Assembly: GCF_000015765.1 (NCBI RefSeq)
Contig: NC_008942.1
Coordinates: 511,921-575,920 of the forward strand
DNA from: Methanocorpusculum labreanum Z
GTDB taxonomy: Archaea > Halobacteriota > Methanomicrobia > Methanomicrobiales > Methanocorpusculaceae
Direction: 5' to 3'
DNA: 64,000 bases
Shown here: positions 61,315 through 64,000 of the stretch, piece after piece
Layout: every line of letters begins with the position of its first letter
How positions within the stretch are numbered: position 1 is the first letter of the stretch
Notes under the pieces: model-generated
The model's database searches: none
What the model was told of the DNA's origin: nothing
The model's input: only the letters and a program-made list of their open reading frames with translations
Position numbers and translations under genes: made by a program

Positions 61315-62883
61315 TTATCTGTCGAAACCACCCGAGCGGTAAACGACATTGAGGGCATTCACCATCGCTTCAGCCGATGCAATCACGATGTCACTGTTTG
61401 ACGAGGCTGCATCAAAGATCCTGCCTTTTTCATCCTCGACTTCGATAGTGACGCATCCGAGCGCATCGCTTCCACCGGAGATCGCCTCGATCTGAAAGCT
61501 CTTCAACTGAACTTTTCCAGGTGCGATCGCTAAAAGCGCCTTCATTGCTGCATCCACCGGTCCGTCTCCCGTTTTGGAACAGATCTTGTTTTCACCGTGG
61601 ACTACGGCCTGTACGCTTGCAGTCGGAATCGCATGGCTCCCGGTAAATACCGAAATATCATCCAGCTCGATCATTTTTTTGTCGTTATGACTGCCGGTGA
61701 TGATTTTTGCGATCTCGAAGAGATCGAACTCGGTTACTTTTCGCCCGCGTCCGGAGATCTCCTTGACTTTAGCGACGATCATGTCCAGTTCGGGGTCGGA
61801 CGGATTTACGTTTATGTCCTCCAGCATCTGCCGGACCGCATGTTTTCCAACATGCTTTCCAAGCTTTAAGCGCCGGCGGTGACCCACCATTTCGGGCGTC
61901 ATGATTCCCGGCTCGAATGTTCCGGGGTTAGCCATTACGCCGTGGGAATGGATGCCGCTTTCATGCGAAAATGCATTTTCGCCTACGACCGGCTGGATCG
62001 GCAGAACGGCAATCTGTGAAAATCTGGAAACCATTCTTGAAGTCTCCACCAGTTTTTCGGTCCGAATATTGGTTTCGATTCCATAGATCGATTTCAGGAT
62101 CATAACCGTCTGGGCTAAATCCGCGTTACCTGCCCGTTCGCCGATACCGTTTACGGTGACCTGAATCTGGTCAGCTCCTCCTTCAACTGCTGCAATGGTG
62201 TTTGCGGTCGCCAGGCCGAAATCGTTGTGACAATGCACATCGATTTTGCATTTGACGTTTTCGCGAATCATTGCGATGAGGGGTTTTATCATCGAAGGGG
62301 TGCTTACACCGACTGTGTCGGGAATGTTGATTATCGTCGTGCCGGCTTCATCTGCTGCTTTGCAGATTTCAATCAGTTCCGACGGTTCAGTTCTGGTTGC
62401 ATCCATCGGCGAGAACATCACATAATCGCACTTCGAACGTGCATAGGTAATGATCTCCCGGGTGATCGCCAGGACTTCTGCATGACTTTTTTTGATGGTA
62501 TAGGTTCTCTGAATCTCAGATGTGGGAATAAACACATGGACCATATCAACGCCGGCCTCGATACAACGGTCTACATCCGCTTTGACAGAGCGTGCGAGTC
62601 CGCAGATCTTGGGGCGGATACCCTCTTCAGCGCAAATCCTCTTGACCGTTTCAAATTCGACATCCGAAGATGCCGGAAAGCCTGCTTCAATCACATCAAC
62701 GCCGATATCGGACAGCTGATGCGCAATTTCAATTTTCTGCTCCAGTGTGAATGACACGCCGGGAGTCTGTTCACCATCACGAAGTGTGGTGTCTAAAATA
62801 GTCACTCTTCTGTTCGTGTTGACTGTACTTTTATCGCAATAGAATGCAATCCGCCACTTTCGCAGTGACTGCTCCGATCCCAT
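61315..62883 (-). CDS. leuA: 2-isopropylmalate synthase (or citramalate synthase)
   Basis: 522 aa. A HMGL-type catalytic domain has LDTTLRDGEQTPGVSF and metal-binding HCHNDFGLA, plus NGIGERAGN and HESGIHSHG. It is followed by a C-terminal LeuA regulatory dimer domain (about 390-520). Archaeal LeuA and CimA are hard to separate by motifs, but the operon with ilvC fits leucine/isoleucine. The N-terminal about 22 residues before NRRVTILDTT are unusual, but the ATG at 62883 is the only ATG candidate. Confidence 0.88.
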   Translation of the reverse strand: MGSEQSLRKWRIAFYCDKSTVNTNRRVTILDTTLRDGEQTPGVSFTLEQKIEIAHQLSDIGVDVIEAGFPASSDVEFETVKRICAEEGIRPKICGLARSVKADVDRCIEAGVDMVHVFIPTSEIQRTYTIKKSHAEVLAITREIITYARSKCDYVMFSPMDATRTEPSELIEICKAADEAGTTIINIPDTVGVSTPSMIKPLIAMIRENVKCKIDVHCHNDFGLATANTIAAVEGGADQIQVTVNGIGERAGNADLAQTVMILKSIYGIETNIRTEKLVETSRMVSRFSQIAVLPIQPVVGENAFSHESGIHSHGVMANPGTFEPGIMTPEMVGHRRRLKLGKHVGKHAVRQMLEDINVNPSDPELDMIVAKVKEISGRGRKVTEFDLFEIAKIITGSHNDKKMIELDDISVFTGSHAIPTASVQAVVHGENKICSKTGDGPVDAAMKALLAIAPGKVQLKSFQIEAISGGSDALGCVTIEVEDEKGRIFDAASSNSDIVIASAEAMVNALNVVYRSGGFDR

Positions 62884-63081
62884 CTTCCTGAGACATACCC
62901 AGTATCAATGCATCGATACATAATAATACTTTCGTTTAGTGTCTAAAAAAAGTGGGTTAGACCCCCATATCTGCGCACTTCTGTGAAAATTACATTCACG
63001 AGCGCATGGCAAAGGTGTTTTTTCCCAAACTTATATATACCAATCGAAGTTAGACAATCTAAACGGAGTTTAATCCCATGA
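62884..63081. promoter_or_regulatory. Divergent control region between leuA-ilvC and aksA with GTCTAA/TTAGAC dyads
   Basis: GTCTAA (62941-62946) and TTAGAC (62957-62962) form an inverted repeat with a 10-base spacer. A second dyad TTAGA-CAA-TCTAA lies at 63050-63062, just after the aksA TATA box TTATATATAC (63031-63040). For leuA an AT-rich TATTATTATG lies near 62917-62926. The common half-site on both sides suggests one regulator (inference). Confidence 0.45.
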
Positions 63082-64000
63082 GTGATTGTTTTATTTGGCT
63101 ATAAAAACATCCGTTTCCTGGACACGACCCTTCGTGACGGGGAACAGACGCCGGGCGTCTCTCTGACACCCGTACAGAAACTGAAAATCGCAGAAGAACT
63201 TTCCGCAATCGGCGTGAATGTGATCGAGGCTGGATCCGCGGTCGCATCCGAAGGCGAAAGAGAGGCTATAAAGCTGATATCCGATGCGGGACTCAACGCG
63301 GAAATCTGCACATATGCGCGGGCCAAGACCGAAGATATCGATCTGGCTGTGAAATGCGGTGTGGATTCGGTGCATCTCGTCGTTCCGGTTTCTGACCTTC
63401 ATATAACCAAAAAACTCGGGAAAACCCGCGAAGAAGTCTATGCAATGGCGATGGAAACCGTTGCATATGCCAAAGAAAGAGGACTTATCGTCGAACTTTC
63501 GGGTGAAGATTCTTCAAGGGCAGATCAGCAGTATCTGGCCCGGCTTTTTAGAGATGGAGTAGCACACGGAGCTGACAGGCTTTGTTTCTGTGATACCGTC
63601 GGGCTTTTAACGCCTGAAAAAACAGCAGAAATTATCCCGCCGTTATGCTTCGCACCACTGAGCATCCACTGTCACAATGACCTCGGACTGGCTCTTTCGA
63701 ATACCATATCGGCGTTAAGATCGGGAGCTACCTGTGCTCACACGACCATCAACGGAATGGGAGAACGTGCAGGAAATGTGCCCTTTGAAGAGGTCGTGAT
63801 GGTGCTTGAAAAGCTGTACGGCTATGATACCGGAATCGATACAACCAAGATCTATGCACTGTCGACCCTCGTATCACAGCTGACGAAGATCCCGCTTGCA
63901 GCCAACAAGCCGATCGTCGGCGGCATGGCATTTACCCACGAAAGCGGTATCCATGCACACGGCCTCCTGCGGGATCCGACGACGTATGAACCTATGTCCC
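63082..64000 (+). CDS. aksA: Homocitrate synthase AksA (3'-truncated by window edge, GTG start)
   Basis: 306 codons visible. LDTTLRDGEQTPGVSLTPVQK, IEAGSAVASEGEREAIKLI and SVHLVVPVSDLHI match AksA, which condenses 2-oxoglutarate and acetyl-CoA and extends the chain for coenzyme B. HCHNDLGLAL, NGMGERAGN and HESGIHAHG are also present. The first in-frame start is GTG at 63082, after an in-frame TGA at 63079. A better-placed ATG at 63078 is out of frame and stops after eight codons. The C-terminus is outside the window. Confidence 0.85.
   Translation, partial: MIVLFGYKNIRFLDTTLRDGEQTPGVSLTPVQKLKIAEELSAIGVNVIEAGSAVASEGEREAIKLISDAGLNAEICTYARAKTEDIDLAVKCGVDSVHLVVPVSDLHITKKLGKTREEVYAMAMETVAYAKERGLIVELSGEDSSRADQQYLARLFRDGVAHGADRLCFCDTVGLLTPEKTAEIIPPLCFAPLSIHCHNDLGLALSNTISALRSGATCAHTTINGMGERAGNVPFEEVVMVLEKLYGYDTGIDTTKIYALSTLVSQLTKIPLAANKPIVGGMAFTHESGIHAHGLLRDPTTYEPMS

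Overview
This window is chromosomal DNA from a hydrogenotrophic methanogenic archaeon. It holds seven methanogenesis-associated genes in one operon (component A2 and marker proteins 3, 5, 6, 7, 15, 17), YcaO-TfuA for McrA thioglycine, an Eha-type energy-converting hydrogenase, formylmethanofuran dehydrogenase subunits, archaeal GatDE, type III RuBisCO, and TATA-box promoters with very short leaders. The gene set fits Methanomicrobiales, and my best guess is a Methanocorpusculum-like organism (inference, no search run). I saw no rRNA, tRNA or CRISPR array.

Layout. 1-6241: a translation-quality block with wybutosine enzyme Taw1, Pelota and RqcH/NEMF on the minus strand. Divergent from them are an EMC6-like membrane protein fused to an ABCE1-type ferredoxin, and ABCE1 itself. 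6304-10811: dCTP deaminase, then metY-metX(CBS)-free-standing ThrRS editing domain, and a LOG-like protein. 10916-18357 (minus): the methyl-coenzyme M reductase activation operon, ending in a CxxC AhpD-like protein. 18526-23531: HAD phosphatase, ribose-1,5-bisphosphate isomerase plus RuBisCO, a lipoprotein hydrolase, dapF. 23679-32920: one tightly overlapped operon of Eha hydrogenase, a polyferredoxin and FwdA/FwdC. 33045-37930: argH-gatD-gatE and a small basic protein. 38608-46076: mtaB, ppk1, an HdeD-like protein, an HTH/coiled-coil protein, nreA and a flavodoxin-like protein. 46143-50126 (minus): ycaO-tfuA-thiF-like, pspC, an ArcS-core protein, an IMPACT protein and a Cys-rich peptide. 50940-54917: msrAB and pyrD-pyrK with two CpXC proteins. 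54933-64000: DUF3795, pheA-tyrA-ADTH synthase, a NapH-like membrane ferredoxin, ilvC-leuA, and a divergent, truncated aksA.

Three gene-free stretches (37931-38607, 42701-43617, 50127-50939) hold large palindromic elements. Those at 38095-38586 and 50198-50859 are two copies of one element in opposite orientation, with matching terminal inverted repeats. The second copy carries three extra small cassettes, each made of two hairpins with 3-base loops. The element at 42791-43482 is unrelated in its ends, bounded by a nearly perfect 92-bp inverted repeat, and holds a similar double hairpin. None encodes a transposase.

Functionally the window joins ribosome rescue and membrane insertion (first 6 kb), MCR activation and modification (two operons), ferredoxin-driven CO2 reduction (Eha-Fwd), and amino-acid and coenzyme B synthesis (right end).
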